Positions 29,311-38,840 of a stretch of 64,000 bases of DNA are shown one piece after another. Origin of the DNA: Thiobacillus denitrificans DSM 12475 (GTDB lineage Bacteria > Pseudomonadota > Gammaproteobacteria > Burkholderiales > Thiobacillaceae); the NCBI RefSeq assembly GCF_000376425.1, contig NZ_AQWL01000006.1:23045-87044 (forward strand). The letters are read 5' to 3'. The notes beneath the pieces are model-generated. The model made no database searches. It was not told where the DNA came from and was given only the letters and a program-made list of their open reading frames with translations. Each line of letters begins with the position of its first letter. Within the stretch, counting starts at the first letter, position 1. The translations under genes and the position numbers were made by a program.

Positions 29311-30336
29311 TGTGATCTCTCAATAGGTTGTTCACTCGGGACTTACCCGGAGAATTGGGGCTGCGAAACCAAACCAATGACCCGGAGCCCCGAATGAACA
29401 GCCATAAAAATGCCCGATTAACGCCGCGCGGTCGAGCCCTGTTGGTCGAACGCATCCTGGAGCACGGCCTGCGTCCCGAAGAAGCCGCGCAGTCTGCGGG
29501 CGTGAGTGTGCGCACCGCCTACAAATGGCTGCGCCGTTTCCGCGAAGAAGGCGCGAATGGGCTCGTCGATCGCAGCTCTCGCCCGCATCACTGTCCGCAG
29601 GCGCTTCCCGAAGCCACTCAGGCAAGCATCGTCGCTGCGCGTACCGAACGCCAGACGTATCGCCAGATCAGCCAGAGCCTGAACGTCGGCCACAGCAGCG
29701 TCGGACGCGTGCTGGTTCGTCAAGGTTTGAACCGGCTCGCCAGCCTGGAGCCTGCGCCGCCGGTTCAGCGCTACGAACACGACGCGCCCGGCGAGATGCT
29801 GCACCTCGACATCAAGAAACTCGGGCGTTTCGAGCGCCCCGGCCACCGGGTGACGGCGGATCGGACGGTGCATTCGCGCGGCGCGGGCTGGGAGTACGTG
29901 CATATCGCCATCGACGACCATACGCGCCTCGCCACGGCCAGCGTGCTGCCGGACGAAACCGCCCGGAGCGCTTGCCGGGCCTTGCTGGACGCCGTCCGGT
30001 ATTACCGCCGTCTGGGCATCCGCTTTGTGCGGGTGCTGACCGACAACGGTGTGGCGTATCGCTCGCGCAAGTTCGGGCGGCTGTGCCGCCGTCTCGGCAT
30101 CCGGCACAAGTTCACGAAACCGTATACGCCGCGTACCAACGGCAAGGCGGAGCGCTTCATTCAGACGGCGTTGCGTGAGTGGGCGTATGCGCGTTGCTAC
30201 GAGTCCTCGGCCCAGCGAACGGAACAATTACCGGGATGGCTGCATCGCTACAACTGGCATCGACCCCACGCCAGTCTGGGATACTTGCCTCCCGTCAGCC
30301 GCTTGAATTCGCTGAATAACCTGGTGGGGTTACACA
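29311..30336 (+). mobile_element. IS481-family insertion sequence inside rpfC
   Basis: This 1026-bp element is bounded by imperfect inverted repeats. The left end is TGTGATCTCTCAATAGGTTG and the right end, read inwards, is TGTGTAACCCCACCAGGTTA. They share TGTG, then AGGTTRTTCA. It is flanked by the 6-bp duplication ACTACT and carries one transposase gene on the strand opposite to rpfC. Intact ends, intact duplication and intact host frame on both sides indicate a recent insertion. Family assignment is from the transposase; the exact IS name cannot be given without a database. Confidence 0.92.
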
Positions 30337-31373
30337 ACTACTTCGGGCCCCGACAGCTGCGGCATGTGCATGTCGATAATGGCCAGATGGTAAGTGTGAT
30401 CGCCGGATTCGAGCATGCTCAGGGCTTCCTCGCCGTCGTGCGCCAGATAAGCCTCGTGCCCGGCGTGCTCCAGGAGGCCGCGAATCACCCGCTGGTTGAC
30501 CGGATTGTCTTCCGCCACCAGGATGCGCAGCGGGGCTGTCTGCCCGGTCTGGGCCTGGAAGCGGTTGGCCAGCGATACCACGTTGTGCGGCATGTCATGG
30601 CTGACGGCCGCGTGAATGGCATTGAACAAAAGCGTCGTATTGACCGGCGTCCGCAGCACCGACGCGTAGCCGTCACGCATCAACTGCGTGTCGCGTGTCA
30701 GAGCCATGCCGGCATCGGACTCGATCAGGATGACCGGCAACGCAGCCAGGCCGGGATCGTCGCGCAGCAGGTGCAGGAAGGCGCCCGGGTCGCCCGGCAG
30801 CACACCGCGTTCCACCACCACCGCGCCCAGCGGTGTGCCGCCCGACAGGTAGGCGGACAATTCGGCGGCAAGCCGGGCGGTGTTGTCCACCGTCACGGTT
30901 TCGGCACCCCAGTTGCGGATCATCGTCTGGATGCGGGCGCTCAGTTCGCCGCCCGCCAGAATCGCCACCCGCATAGGCGTGTCGAATTGTTCCGTGGCTA
31001 CGACGGGCTGGGCGGCTTGCAATGCGAATGGCAGCTCGAACCAGAATGTCGTGCCTTCCCCTTCGCGGCTGTGCAGGCCGATGTGCCCATCCAGCGCTTC
31101 CACCAGCTGTTTGGCAATGGTGGTGCCCAGCCCGCTGCCGCCGAAGCGGCGGGTGACGGAGGGATCGGCCTGGGTAAAGCTGTCGAATATGCGTGCCTGC
31201 GCGGCTTCCGGAATGCCGATGCCGGTATCGACGATCTCGAAGCGCAGGCGTTGCGGGTGGCCTTGCCCGGCCGGGCGGATGTAGACGTCGACCCGGCCGT
31301 GTTCGGTGAACTTGATGGCATTGCCGATCAGGTTGATGAGGATCTGGCGCAGGTGGCGCGCATCGCCATGTAG
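29394..31373 (+). CDS. IS481-family transposase with read-through tail
   Basis: The transposase proper covers 29394-30336, about 314 residues. It has an N-terminal helix-turn-helix (LRPEEAAQSAGVSVRTAYKWLRRF) and an RNase-H-type DDE core, with first acidic residue in LHLDIKKLG, second in RVLTDNGVAY and third in NGKAERFIQTAL. The tail RYNWHRPHASLGYLPPVSRLN is classic for IS481. The gene has no stop codon before the right end of the element. The frame therefore continues about 345 codons antisense to rpfC and stops at 31373. That tail is not homologous sequence and is probably an accident of the insertion site. Confidence 0.85.
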   Translation: MNSHKNARLTPRGRALLVERILEHGLRPEEAAQSAGVSVRTAYKWLRRFREEGANGLVDRSSRPHHCPQALPEATQASIVAARTERQTYRQISQSLNVGHSSVGRVLVRQGLNRLASLEPAPPVQRYEHDAPGEMLHLDIKKLGRFERPGHRVTADRTVHSRGAGWEYVHIAIDDHTRLATASVLPDETARSACRALLDAVRYYRRLGIRFVRVLTDNGVAYRSRKFGRLCRRLGIRHKFTKPYTPRTNGKAERFIQTALREWAYARCYESSAQRTEQLPGWLHRYNWHRPHASLGYLPPVSRLNSLNNLVGLHNYFGPRQLRHVHVDNGQMVSVIAGFEHAQGFLAVVRQISLVPGVLQEAANHPLVDRIVFRHQDAQRGCLPGLGLEAVGQRYHVVRHVMADGRVNGIEQKRRIDRRPQHRRVAVTHQLRVACQSHAGIGLDQDDRQRSQAGIVAQQVQEGARVARQHTAFHHHRAQRCAARQVGGQFGGKPGGVVHRHGFGTPVADHRLDAGAQFAARQNRHPHRRVELFRGYDGLGGLQCEWQLEPECRAFPFAAVQADVPIQRFHQLFGNGGAQPAAAEAAGDGGIGLGKAVEYACLRGFRNADAGIDDLEAQALRVALPGRADVDVDPAVFGELDGIADQVDEDLAQVARIAM

Positions 31374-32282
31374 CTGAAACGGCGTCTGCGGCGCAATGTG
31401 CGCCCCCAGCACGAGCCCCTTGCGCTGCGCCAGGGTTTCCAGCATCACGACCGTGCCGTTGACCAGGCGGTGCAGGTCGAAGTCCTCTTCCGTCGTGGCA
31501 AGGCGGCCGGTTTCGATGCGCGAAATGTCGAGCACGTTGTCGATCAGCTCCAGCAGGGTGTGGGCCGATGCGCGGATGATCTGGGCAAATTCCTTTTGTT
31601 CCTTGTCGAGCTTCGTTTCCGCCAGCAGATCGGCAACGCCAATGACGCCGTTGAGCGGCGTGCGGAGTTCATGGCTCATGTTGGCGAGGAAGCTCGATTT
31701 GGCCTGGTTGGCCACCTTTTCCCGCCTGACGGCACCGTGCAGCTGCCTCAGCAGGCTGGACGTGTAAAGCGGGACGACGATGAGCATCAGCCACATGCCC
31801 CACCAGAGTGGCGTATGTGCGTGCCAGAAGGGATTGAACTGGTAAACCACGATGAATCCGGCCGCGGACGCCAGCATCGAAACCAGCAGATACGGTACGC
31901 CATAGCGGAAACCGTTGCCCAGCGTGACCCAAAGGTAGATGGCGACGATGGGCGCCCCGGTTTCGTTCGAGATGGCCAGCATGTAGGTGGCGACGGTGAA
32001 GTCGTGCAGCATGCCGGTGCCGCGACGGATCACGGAGACGCCCGGATCGACGACCGTGCCGATCAGCAGTGCAAGGGAAACCAGCGTGAAGCTCAGTCCA
32101 AGAAAATGGACTTGCTCGGACAGGGTGGCGCCGTGTCCCGGGCCGCCAAGCGAGAAATACAGATAGAAGCCGGCAACAATGCACAGGCGGATCAATGCCT
32201 GCTGAAACTCGGTGTCCGGGCGTGCCTGAACCCGCCTTTGCAAGCGTTCGACAAAAGCGGGGCGGGAGAGCAGGTTCAACAC
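30330..32282 (-). pseudogene. rpfC: rpfC 5' fragment: membrane sensor, kinase and truncated receiver
   Basis: This is the upstream part of the DSF sensor kinase, 650 codons before a stop created inside the IS (GTT GTG TAA). About five transmembrane helices lie within residues 30-180. H204 lies in FLANMSHELRTPLNGVIG, and the ATPase has DTGIGIPE and GGSGLGTTIAKQLVE. A degenerate receiver-like region (about 435-560) follows. Then a true receiver begins with LVAEDNPVNQ and phosphoacceptor D637 in IIDMHMPQLSG, and is broken eleven residues later. It could still autophosphorylate, but the receiver fold is incomplete and the HPt is detached. It follows rpfG by ten bases. Confidence 0.9.
30337..30342. 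repeat. Target-site duplication, right copy (ACTACT)
   Basis: This is the right copy of the 6-bp duplication flanking the IS481-type element. It is identical to 29305-29310. Confidence 0.9.
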
Positions 32283-32292
32283 AGGCAGAGAT

Positions 32293-33414
32293 TCAGCCGG
32301 GCGCGTCGCCCAGATCGCGCATGATGGCCGCTACGGCATCGATGCGCAACTCGAAGGCGCGCACGCAAGCAGGATCGAAGTGTCTGCCGCTTTCCGACTG
32401 GATGTAGTTCAGCGCGTCCTGGAACGACCAGGCGCGCTTGTAGGGGCGGTCGGACGTGAGCGCGTCGAATACGTCGGCCACCGCCACGATGCGCGCTGGC
32501 AGCGGGATGTCCTCGCCGGCCAGACCTTGCGGGTAACCGCTGCCGTCGAATTTTTCGTGGTGGCCGAGTGCGATCACCGCGCCCATCTGCAGATAGCGCG
32601 ACGGACTGCCGTCGAGAATCTCGTGCCCGATCAGCGGGTGGCGGCGCATGATTTTCTGCTCCTCCGGGGTATGCCGGCCGGGTTTGAGCAGAACCAGATC
32701 GGGGATGCCGATCTTGCCGATGTCGTGCATCGGCGCGGCGGCTTCGATCTCATCGCATTCCATTGCGGAGAGATTGAGTTTCTCGGCGATCAGACGGGCG
32801 TACTTCGACATGCGGATGATGTGATTGCCGGTTTCCTGGTCGCGATATTCGCCTGCCTTGGCCAGCTTCATCAGGGTTTCGCGTTCGCGCGTGCGCACTT
32901 CGCGGGTAGCCTGCATCACCTGCTCTTCCAGCCATAGTGCGCGGTCGTTCACCATTTTCTGGCTGCGCCGCAGTGCCAGCAGGTTGAGGCAGCGGGCACG
33001 GCATTCCTGCGGGTCGATCGGCCGGGTGAGGAAATCGGTCGCGCCGTTTTCCAGCGCCTGATAGCGGACCTGACGGTCTTCCACCACGGTGACGATGAGA
33101 ATCGGTATCTCAGCCAGGTGACGTTCGGCGCGGACCCGGCGGGTGAATTCGATGCCGTCCATGCCGGGCATGCGGTAGTCGGTGATGATGAGATCCGGTG
33201 TCGCAAGGTGCATCCGCACCAGTGCATCCTGTGGATCGGCAAAGCTTTCCACGATGACACCCGGCTCCAGCGTGCGTGCCAGGCCTTCCAGCAGGCTGCG
33301 GGCGGTGCTGCGATCGTCGACGATCATCACGCGCGCCCCGCTGCGCGGGCGTGTGTCGCGTGCCGGACCAGGCGGCCCGAAGGAAGGCACAATACGCAGC
33401 TGCTTGGCAGTCAC
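32293..33414 (-). CDS. rpfG: RpfG: receiver/HD-GYP cyclic-di-GMP phosphodiesterase
   Basis: This 373-residue response regulator has a receiver domain (MIVDDRSTARSLLEGL; phosphoacceptor D in LIITDYRMPGMDG) and a C-terminal HD-GYP domain. The HD-GYP signatures are HDIGKIGIPDLVLLKPG, the HPLIGHEIL histidine, and HHEKFDGSGYPQGLAGEDIPLPARI. In the Rpf pathway RpfC phosphorylates RpfG, which then degrades cyclic-di-GMP and switches biofilm and enzyme programmes. Gene order rpfG-rpfC with convergent rpfF matches that pathway. The gene itself looks intact, but its cognate kinase is interrupted. Confidence 0.93.
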   Translation of the reverse strand: MTAKQLRIVPSFGPPGPARDTRPRSGARVMIVDDRSTARSLLEGLARTLEPGVIVESFADPQDALVRMHLATPDLIITDYRMPGMDGIEFTRRVRAERHLAEIPILIVTVVEDRQVRYQALENGATDFLTRPIDPQECRARCLNLLALRRSQKMVNDRALWLEEQVMQATREVRTRERETLMKLAKAGEYRDQETGNHIIRMSKYARLIAEKLNLSAMECDEIEAAAPMHDIGKIGIPDLVLLKPGRHTPEEQKIMRRHPLIGHEILDGSPSRYLQMGAVIALGHHEKFDGSGYPQGLAGEDIPLPARIVAVADVFDALTSDRPYKRAWSFQDALNYIQSESGRHFDPACVRAFELRIDAVAAIMRDLGDAPG

Positions 33415-33505
33415 TGTCTTTAACTCTGAAATGGTTGATAAAACTGCAATTTCGTTGAATTATCGGGCAAGTCGAATATGAACTTTAACGTCCAGGAGTG
33501 GAGAG

Positions 33506-34258
33506 ATGAAGAAAAACCTGTTGCTGGGTCTGATGGCCGGGCTGGCGGCGCTGTTTTCCTTGGCGGTTTCTGCCGAGCCGGCGGCGGATTATGCACGCGA
33601 GAAGAAATGGGCGGATGAGGTGGTGCCCGGACTGGTGGTGGGCGATCCGGTTTATCTGCAAACCCCGCGCGGGCATCACAAATTCCTTGCGCTGTTCACG
33701 CCGGTGGCCGACACCCACAAGGCAGTGGTGGTCGTCCATGGCATGGGTATTCATCCCGACTGGGGCATGGTCGGTACACTGCGCACCGAACTGGCGGACC
33801 GCGGGTTCACCACCTTGTCGATCCAGATGCCGGTGCTGGCGGCCGATGCCAAGGGTGAGGCCTATACGCCGACCTTCCCCGAAGCGGCCGAGCGCATCGC
33901 CGAGGCGGTCGAATTTCTCAAGGCCAAGGGCTACACCCAGCTGGCCATTGTTTCCCATAGCATGGGCTCGCGCATGAGCCGGGTATTCCTGGCCGGGAAA
34001 CTGGATCCGGCGGTGAAATCGTGGGCCAGCCTGGGCATTTCGGTGGACGACTATGCCGCGCTGAAACTGCCGATTCTGGATTTGTACGGCGACAACGATC
34101 TGCCGGCGGTGCTGGCGAATGCGGGCAAGCGCAAGCAAAGCCTGGCTGCGTCTGCTTCGAAGCAGACGGTGATTGCCCGTGCCGACCATTTCTTCACCGG
34201 GCACGAAGCCGAGATGGTGGCCGCCGTAGCCGGCTTCCTTGACGCGACGCTGGAATAG
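33506..34258 (+). CDS. Exported DUF3530-type alpha/beta hydrolase
   Basis: This 250-residue protein has a signal peptide (MKKNLLLGLMAGLAALFSLAVSA) and an alpha/beta-hydrolase fold. VVVVHGMGIHPDWG gives the oxyanion region, SHSMGSR the nucleophile serine elbow, and LDLYGDNDLP plus ARADHFFTGHE the likely acid and histidine of the triad. The DUF3530 assignment is by overall pattern. Substrate is unknown. The gene is preceded by GGAGTGGAGAG and is divergent from rpfG; the long perfect stem after it serves as terminator. Confidence 0.82.
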   Translation: MKKNLLLGLMAGLAALFSLAVSAEPAADYAREKKWADEVVPGLVVGDPVYLQTPRGHHKFLALFTPVADTHKAVVVVHGMGIHPDWGMVGTLRTELADRGFTTLSIQMPVLAADAKGEAYTPTFPEAAERIAEAVEFLKAKGYTQLAIVSHSMGSRMSRVFLAGKLDPAVKSWASLGISVDDYAALKLPILDLYGDNDLPAVLANAGKRKQSLAASASKQTVIARADHFFTGHEAEMVAAVAGFLDATLE

Positions 34259-34299
34259 CCCGGGCAGTGAGCCGTCGTGCGTGAGGCCCGGTGTTGCAG

Positions 34300-34340
34300 C
34301 CCGGCAAAAAGCCCCGCCAGGAGCGGGGCTTTTTGCCGGG
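34300..34340. terminator. Bidirectional terminator between hydrolase and yeeE genes
   Basis: A perfect 18-bp stem, CCCGGCAAAAAGCCCCGC with its complement, surrounds the loop CAGGA. A-runs and T-runs lie inside the arms, so either strand presents a GC stem followed by U residues. It sits between two convergent genes. Confidence 0.88.
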
Positions 34341-34359
34341 CAAGGAAGCTGCACAGAAC

Positions 34360-35622
34360 TTATACCGCTTCCAGCTTGCGCATGCCGGCGGGCAGCAGCT
34401 TGAGGTCGACCAGCGCAGTGACGAAGGACTTGAGGAACGTGGCATCGGCCTCATACACCATCTTGTAGTACTGCACCTTCATGGTGACGGCGCTGCCGAA
34501 CACGATGGCGACGAAGGTGAAGATGGAGCCCAGCGCCAGGGTGGAGAAGCCGGTAATCCCCTGGCCGATGGTACAGCCCATCGCCAGCACGCCGCCGAAG
34601 CCCATCAGGATCGCCCCGATGAAATGGTTGATGAAGTCGCGGCCGGAGGCGAACCACTCGATGCGGAAGCTGCGCGAGATCAGCGCCCACAGCAGGGAGC
34701 CGGCGATCACGCCCGCCAGCGCCATGATGCCGAAGGTGAGCAGGGTGCGGTCGAAGCCGCCCGCCACGTAGCCGAGGGTTTGCCCCATCGGGTTGATGAA
34801 GGTGAAAGACTGCGAAGCGAGCGGGCCGGCGGCGGCGGGCCGGACCGCATCGGCCGGCGCATACAGATCCCAGTCCTGCACGTAGGCTTGCAGCGCCATC
34901 ATTTCGCCGTCGGCGTTGACCGTGATGTTACTGGTGACATACCAGGCGGCGAGCACCGCGAGGCCGACCACGAGGCCACCGAGGAGGTTGTCGAAACTGG
35001 TGCGGAATTCGGCCGACTTGAACGCCCAGACCAGCAGCAGGCCGCCGATGACGCCACCCGCCACCATGCGGCCGGTGGCGGCGTTGTCGCCGAACAGCAT
35101 CGCACCGAGATCCTGGTTGGTGGTCAGTGCGACTGCGGTCGGATTGGTCCAGGAATAGAACAGGGTGGAATACAGGGTCTTGTCGCTGCCAGGGAAGGGG
35201 TTGATCATGAAATAGGCAATCACGGCGATGACCAGCAGCACCATGACCGACTTGATGTTGCCGCCGCCGATGCGGATCAGGGTCTTGTTGCCGCAGCCCG
35301 AGGCAAGCGTCATGCCGATGCCGAACAGGACGCCGCCGAGCACGTTCTCCAGCCAGACGAAATTGGTCTGGCGGTAGGGCGGGAAGGTGCTGGTGACGTT
35401 GACCAGGCCGGCGGCTTCCAGGCCCGTCACGCCGAGTACGCCGACCGCGATGGCCAGTATCCAGGCACGCATACGGCCGGTGTCGCCCATGTTGACCCAG
35501 TCGGAGACGGCGCCCATGGTGCAGAAGCCGGTTTTGTTGACGACGGCGCCCATGATCAGGGCGATCCCAAAGGTCGACCACAGGAAAAATGATTGAGCGC
35601 TTGCAAAATCTTCGTAGATCAT
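34360..35622 (-). CDS. YeeE/YedE-family (TsuA-like) transporter
   Basis: This 420-residue inner membrane protein has about nine or more hydrophobic segments. It carries the three conserved cysteine motifs of the thiosulfate-uptake family: GFCTMGAVSDWVNMGD, MTLASGCGNKTLIRIGGGN, and VLAMGCTIGQGITGFSTLALGS. In TsuA these cysteines line the thiosulfate path. For a sulfur-oxidising autotroph, uptake of thiosulfate or another sulfur compound is the natural guess, but direction and substrate are inferred. I chose the ATG at 35622 (MIYEDFASAQ) because upstream in-frame sequence has no hydrophobic or conserved character. The gap to purC (163 bases) has no gene. Confidence 0.88.
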   Translation of the reverse strand: MIYEDFASAQSFFLWSTFGIALIMGAVVNKTGFCTMGAVSDWVNMGDTGRMRAWILAIAVGVLGVTGLEAAGLVNVTSTFPPYRQTNFVWLENVLGGVLFGIGMTLASGCGNKTLIRIGGGNIKSVMVLLVIAVIAYFMINPFPGSDKTLYSTLFYSWTNPTAVALTTNQDLGAMLFGDNAATGRMVAGGVIGGLLLVWAFKSAEFRTSFDNLLGGLVVGLAVLAAWYVTSNITVNADGEMMALQAYVQDWDLYAPADAVRPAAAGPLASQSFTFINPMGQTLGYVAGGFDRTLLTFGIMALAGVIAGSLLWALISRSFRIEWFASGRDFINHFIGAILMGFGGVLAMGCTIGQGITGFSTLALGSIFTFVAIVFGSAVTMKVQYYKMVYEADATFLKSFVTALVDLKLLPAGMRKLEAV

Positions 35623-35785
35623 GACTCTATCTCTTGTGCGGAACAGGGGAAGCGGCGTGTGCCGCGCGCCCGGATGAAAGAGGGTACGCGAGCTGCCTAG
35701 TCCTGAATGGTAATGCCATGCGAACGCCGGGAACAGGTCCATTCCTACTGTTGTGCGTAGGCCGGTTTGTCTGCAGGAGGGGGCT

Positions 35786-36682
35786 TTACCCCAGCAGCCG
35801 CGTCATCGCCTCGCGGTATTTCGCGCTGGTCTTGTCGACGATCTCGGCCGGCAACGCCGGTCCCGGTGCCTGCTTGTTCCAGCCGCTGGCCACCAGCCAG
35901 TCGCGCACGAACTGCTTGTCGAAACTGGGCGGATTGCTGCCGGGCCGGTACTGATCGGCCGGCCAGAAGCGCGACGAATCGGGGGTCAGCGCCTCGTCGA
36001 TCCACACCAGCCGGCCCTCTTCATCCTGGCCGAACTCGAACTTGGTGTCGGCGATGATGATGCCGCGTGTAAGCGCATATTCCGCCGCAGCCTTATACAG
36101 CGCAAGGCTGACGTCGCGCACCTGGGCGGCCAGATCGGCGCCGATCAGCGTGGCCATCTGGTCAAAACTGATGTTCTCGTCGTGCGCGCCGAGTGCCGCC
36201 TTGGTCGACGGCGTGAAGATCGGTTGCGGCAGGCGGTCGGCCTGCCTGAGACCGGCAGGCAGGGCGATGCCGCACACCGACTGACTGGACTGGTATTCCT
36301 TCCAGCCCGAACCCGCCAGATAACCGCGCACAATCGCTTCCACCGGCAGTGCCTTCAGCTTTTTCACCACGATGGCGCGGCCGGCTACTTGGTCGCGTTC
36401 GTTTTCCGCGACGACCGATTCCGGTGCGATACCAAGCGCCTGGCTCGGCACGATGGATTTCAGGCGGTCGAACCAGAAGGCCGATACCCGGGTCAGCACC
36501 TCGCCCTTGCCGGGGATGGGAACGGGCATCACCACGTCGAACGCCGACAGGCGGTCGGTGGTGACGATCAGGAGCGCGTCGTCGCCGACGGCGTAGATGT
36601 CGCGTACCTTGCCGCGGTGCACCAGCGGCAGCGAGGTGATGCGCGATTCGAGCAGGGGTTGGCCGAGGGGCGATGCGGACAT
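35786..36682 (-). CDS. purC: SAICAR synthetase
   Basis: This 298-residue enzyme of purine synthesis joins CAIR and aspartate with ATP. It begins SITSLPL-like ([19 protein letters not shown]). It carries [21 protein letters not shown], the catalytic [19 protein letters not shown]-type block (here [16 protein letters not shown]) and [27 protein letters not shown]. Length suits the 300-residue beta-proteobacterial type. I place the start at the ATG at 36682, although no good ribosome site is visible there. The same frame is open upstream through the AI-2E permease gene with no stop in between. Confidence 0.93.
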   Translation of the reverse strand: MSASPLGQPLLESRITSLPLVHRGKVRDIYAVGDDALLIVTTDRLSAFDVVMPVPIPGKGEVLTRVSAFWFDRLKSIVPSQALGIAPESVVAENERDQVAGRAIVVKKLKALPVEAIVRGYLAGSGWKEYQSSQSVCGIALPAGLRQADRLPQPIFTPSTKAALGAHDENISFDQMATLIGADLAAQVRDVSLALYKAAAEYALTRGIIIADTKFEFGQDEEGRLVWIDEALTPDSSRFWPADQYRPGSNPPSFDKQFVRDWLVASGWNKQAPGPALPAEIVDKTSAKYREAMTRLLG

Positions 36683-37771
36683 GGTGGGCGTTGCGGAATC
36701 GGAAGAGCCGGCATTATAGCTGTCGCGATAGAATGTGCTGGCGAGGTAGGCGTCGCGCAGTTCGCGCAGCGCCACCAGCAGCACGCCTGCCAGCGGCACC
36801 GCCAGCAGCACGCCGACGAAGCCGAACAACTGGCCGAACGCAGCCAGCGCGAAGATCACCGCCACCGGATGCAGGCCGACACGCTCGCCGACCAGGCGCG
36901 GGGTGACGACATAGCTTTCCAGCGCTTGACCGGCCAGATAAATACCCGCCACCCAGGCTACCCCGATCCAGTCGGCAAACTGCAGCAAGGCCACCAGCAG
37001 CGCCAGGATCATGCCGAGGCCGAAACCGAGAAAGGGCACGAAGGACAGCACGCCGGTGAGGATGCCGATCGGTAGCGCGTAATCCAGTCCCGCTACCCAC
37101 AGCGCCAGCGTGTAATACAGGGAAAGGGTGGCCATCACCGCCATCTGCCCGCGCAGGAACTCGCCGACCACCGCGTCCATGTCACGTGCCACGCGGCCGA
37201 CGCCAGCCATCCAGGCGCGCGGCGTAAGCGTGGCGACGCGTGCCACCATCACGTCCCAGTCCTTCAGCAGATAGAACATCACTACCGGGATCAGCAGCAG
37301 GTTGGCCAGCACGCCGACGACGGCGAGTGCGCCGGTCTGCAGGGTGGGCAGCCAGGCGGCGCCGGTCTGCGCGGCTTTCTCGGTGAGCCAGGTTTTCAGC
37401 GCGTCCAGATTGGGGTCGATGGTAATGCCGAAAGTCTGCGCAAGCCACGGCAGAAAACGGGTCTGCAAGAGATCGAGTGCGCGTGGAACGCGCTGCGACA
37501 ATTCCGCGAACTGCCCCTGGAACAGCGGCAGCGCCACCAGCAGCAGCGCGAGCAGCAGCAGCCCTGCGAGCACGATGACGATCACGGTGCCGGCCGCGCG
37601 TGGAATGCGGCGCGCCTCCAGCCGGTCGACCAGCGGATCGAAGATGTAGGCGAGCAGGGCGCCTGCCAGAAACGGCGTGAGGATGGGGCCGAGCAGGTAG
37701 ATCAGTCCGCCCGTGACGAGCAGGAAGGCAAGGGCAAGCCAGGGAATGTTGAGCGGGCGGATCGCGTTCAT
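36683..37771 (-). CDS. AI-2E/PerM-family permease lacking its own stop codon
   Basis: This segment of 363 codons encodes a PerM (AI-2E transporter superfamily) membrane protein. It has N-terminal helices ([35 protein letters not shown]), a central soluble loop region, and conserved helices [30 protein letters not shown] and [26 protein letters not shown]. Related proteins end near [14 protein letters not shown]. Here the frame continues through 19 further codons straight into the purC ATG with no stop, so the full open frame 37771-35786 would encode a 661-residue permease-SAICAR synthetase. Whether this is a real fusion, a lost stop or a sequence error is open. Confidence 0.8.
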
Positions 37772-37811
37772 AGGCGGTAAAATAGCGCACTTTTTGCTTC
37801 TGGAGCCGGGC

Positions 37812-38840
37812 GTGTCATCCATTTCCTACAAAGATGCTGGCGTCGATATCGACGCCGGCGATGCGCTGGTCGAACGCATCAAGCCGCTGGCCAAACGCAC
37901 CATGCGCCCCGAAGTGCTGGCCGGCATCGGCGGCTTCGGCGCGCTGATCGAGATATCCAAGAAATACCGGGAACCGGTGCTGGTGTCCGGTACCGACGGC
38001 GTCGGCACCAAACTCAAACTGGCGTTCGAACTGAACCGCCACGACAGCGTCGGCATCGACCTCGTCGCGATGAGCGTCAACGACATCCTGGTGCAGGGCG
38101 CCGAGCCGCTGTTTTTCCTCGACTACTTCGCCTGCGGCAAGCTCACGCTGGACACCGCCGAAGCGGTGATCGCCGGCATTGCGAAGGGCTGCGAGCAGGC
38201 CGGCTGCGCGCTGATCGGCGGCGAGACCGCCGAAATGCCCGGCATGTATGCCGAGGGTGAATACGACCTCGCCGGCTTTGCCGTCGGCGTGGTGGAAAAA
38301 TCCAGGCTCATCGGCGGCCAGTCCATCGTGCCGGGCGACGTGGTGCTCGGGTTGGCGTCTTCCGGCGCGCATTCCAACGGCTATTCGCTGATCCGCAAGC
38401 TGATCGACGTGTCCGGCATCGGCCTCAAGTCCGATTTCCACGGCCGTCCGTTTGCCGACGCCGTGATGGAGCCGACGCGGATCTACGTCAAGCCGCTCTT
38501 GGCGCTGCTGGAGAAGCTGCCGGTCAAGGGCATGGCGCACATCACCGGCGGCGGCATCACCGGCAATCTGCCGCGCTGCCTGCCGGAGGGCGTGGCAGCC
38601 CGGATCGATCAGGCCGCGTGGACGCGTCCGCCGCTGTTCGACTGGCTGCAGCAGGCCGGCAACGTCGCGCCGGATGAAATGCTGCGCACCTTCAACTGCG
38701 GCATCGGCCTGTGCGTCGTCGCCGCCGCCGCGGACGCCGCCGCCGCGATGGCGCACCTGCAGGCGAGCGGTGAAACCGTATGGCAGGTCGGCGAAATCGT
38801 CGCGCGTCCCGATGGCGCGGAGCAGGTGCTTTATCTGTGA
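37812..38840 (+). CDS. purM: Phosphoribosylformylglycinamidine cyclo-ligase (AIR synthetase)
   Basis: This 342-residue enzyme closes the imidazole ring in purine synthesis. It starts at GTG 37812 ([23 protein letters not shown]) after TCTGGAGCC. Blocks include [61 protein letters not shown] and [13 protein letters not shown]. Length is typical. It is divergent from the permease gene, 40 bases apart, and overlaps purN in GTGA, forming a purM-purN-DUF3108-DUF3108 run. Confidence 0.97.
   Translation: MSSISYKDAGVDIDAGDALVERIKPLAKRTMRPEVLAGIGGFGALIEISKKYREPVLVSGTDGVGTKLKLAFELNRHDSVGIDLVAMSVNDILVQGAEPLFFLDYFACGKLTLDTAEAVIAGIAKGCEQAGCALIGGETAEMPGMYAEGEYDLAGFAVGVVEKSRLIGGQSIVPGDVVLGLASSGAHSNGYSLIRKLIDVSGIGLKSDFHGRPFADAVMEPTRIYVKPLLALLEKLPVKGMAHITGGGITGNLPRCLPEGVAARIDQAAWTRPPLFDWLQQAGNVAPDEMLRTFNCGIGLCVVAAAADAAAAMAHLQASGETVWQVGEIVARPDGAEQVLYL

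Noticed and set aside
30337-31373. The long continuation of the transposase frame as a genuine protein domain
   Set aside because: It is exactly antisense to the rpfC kinase and receiver region and its composition is that of a GC-rich shadow frame.
36700-36720. TATAAT at the permease-purC junction as a purC promoter -10 box
   Set aside because: No TTGACA-like hexamer lies 16-18 bases upstream; the box alone is weak evidence.
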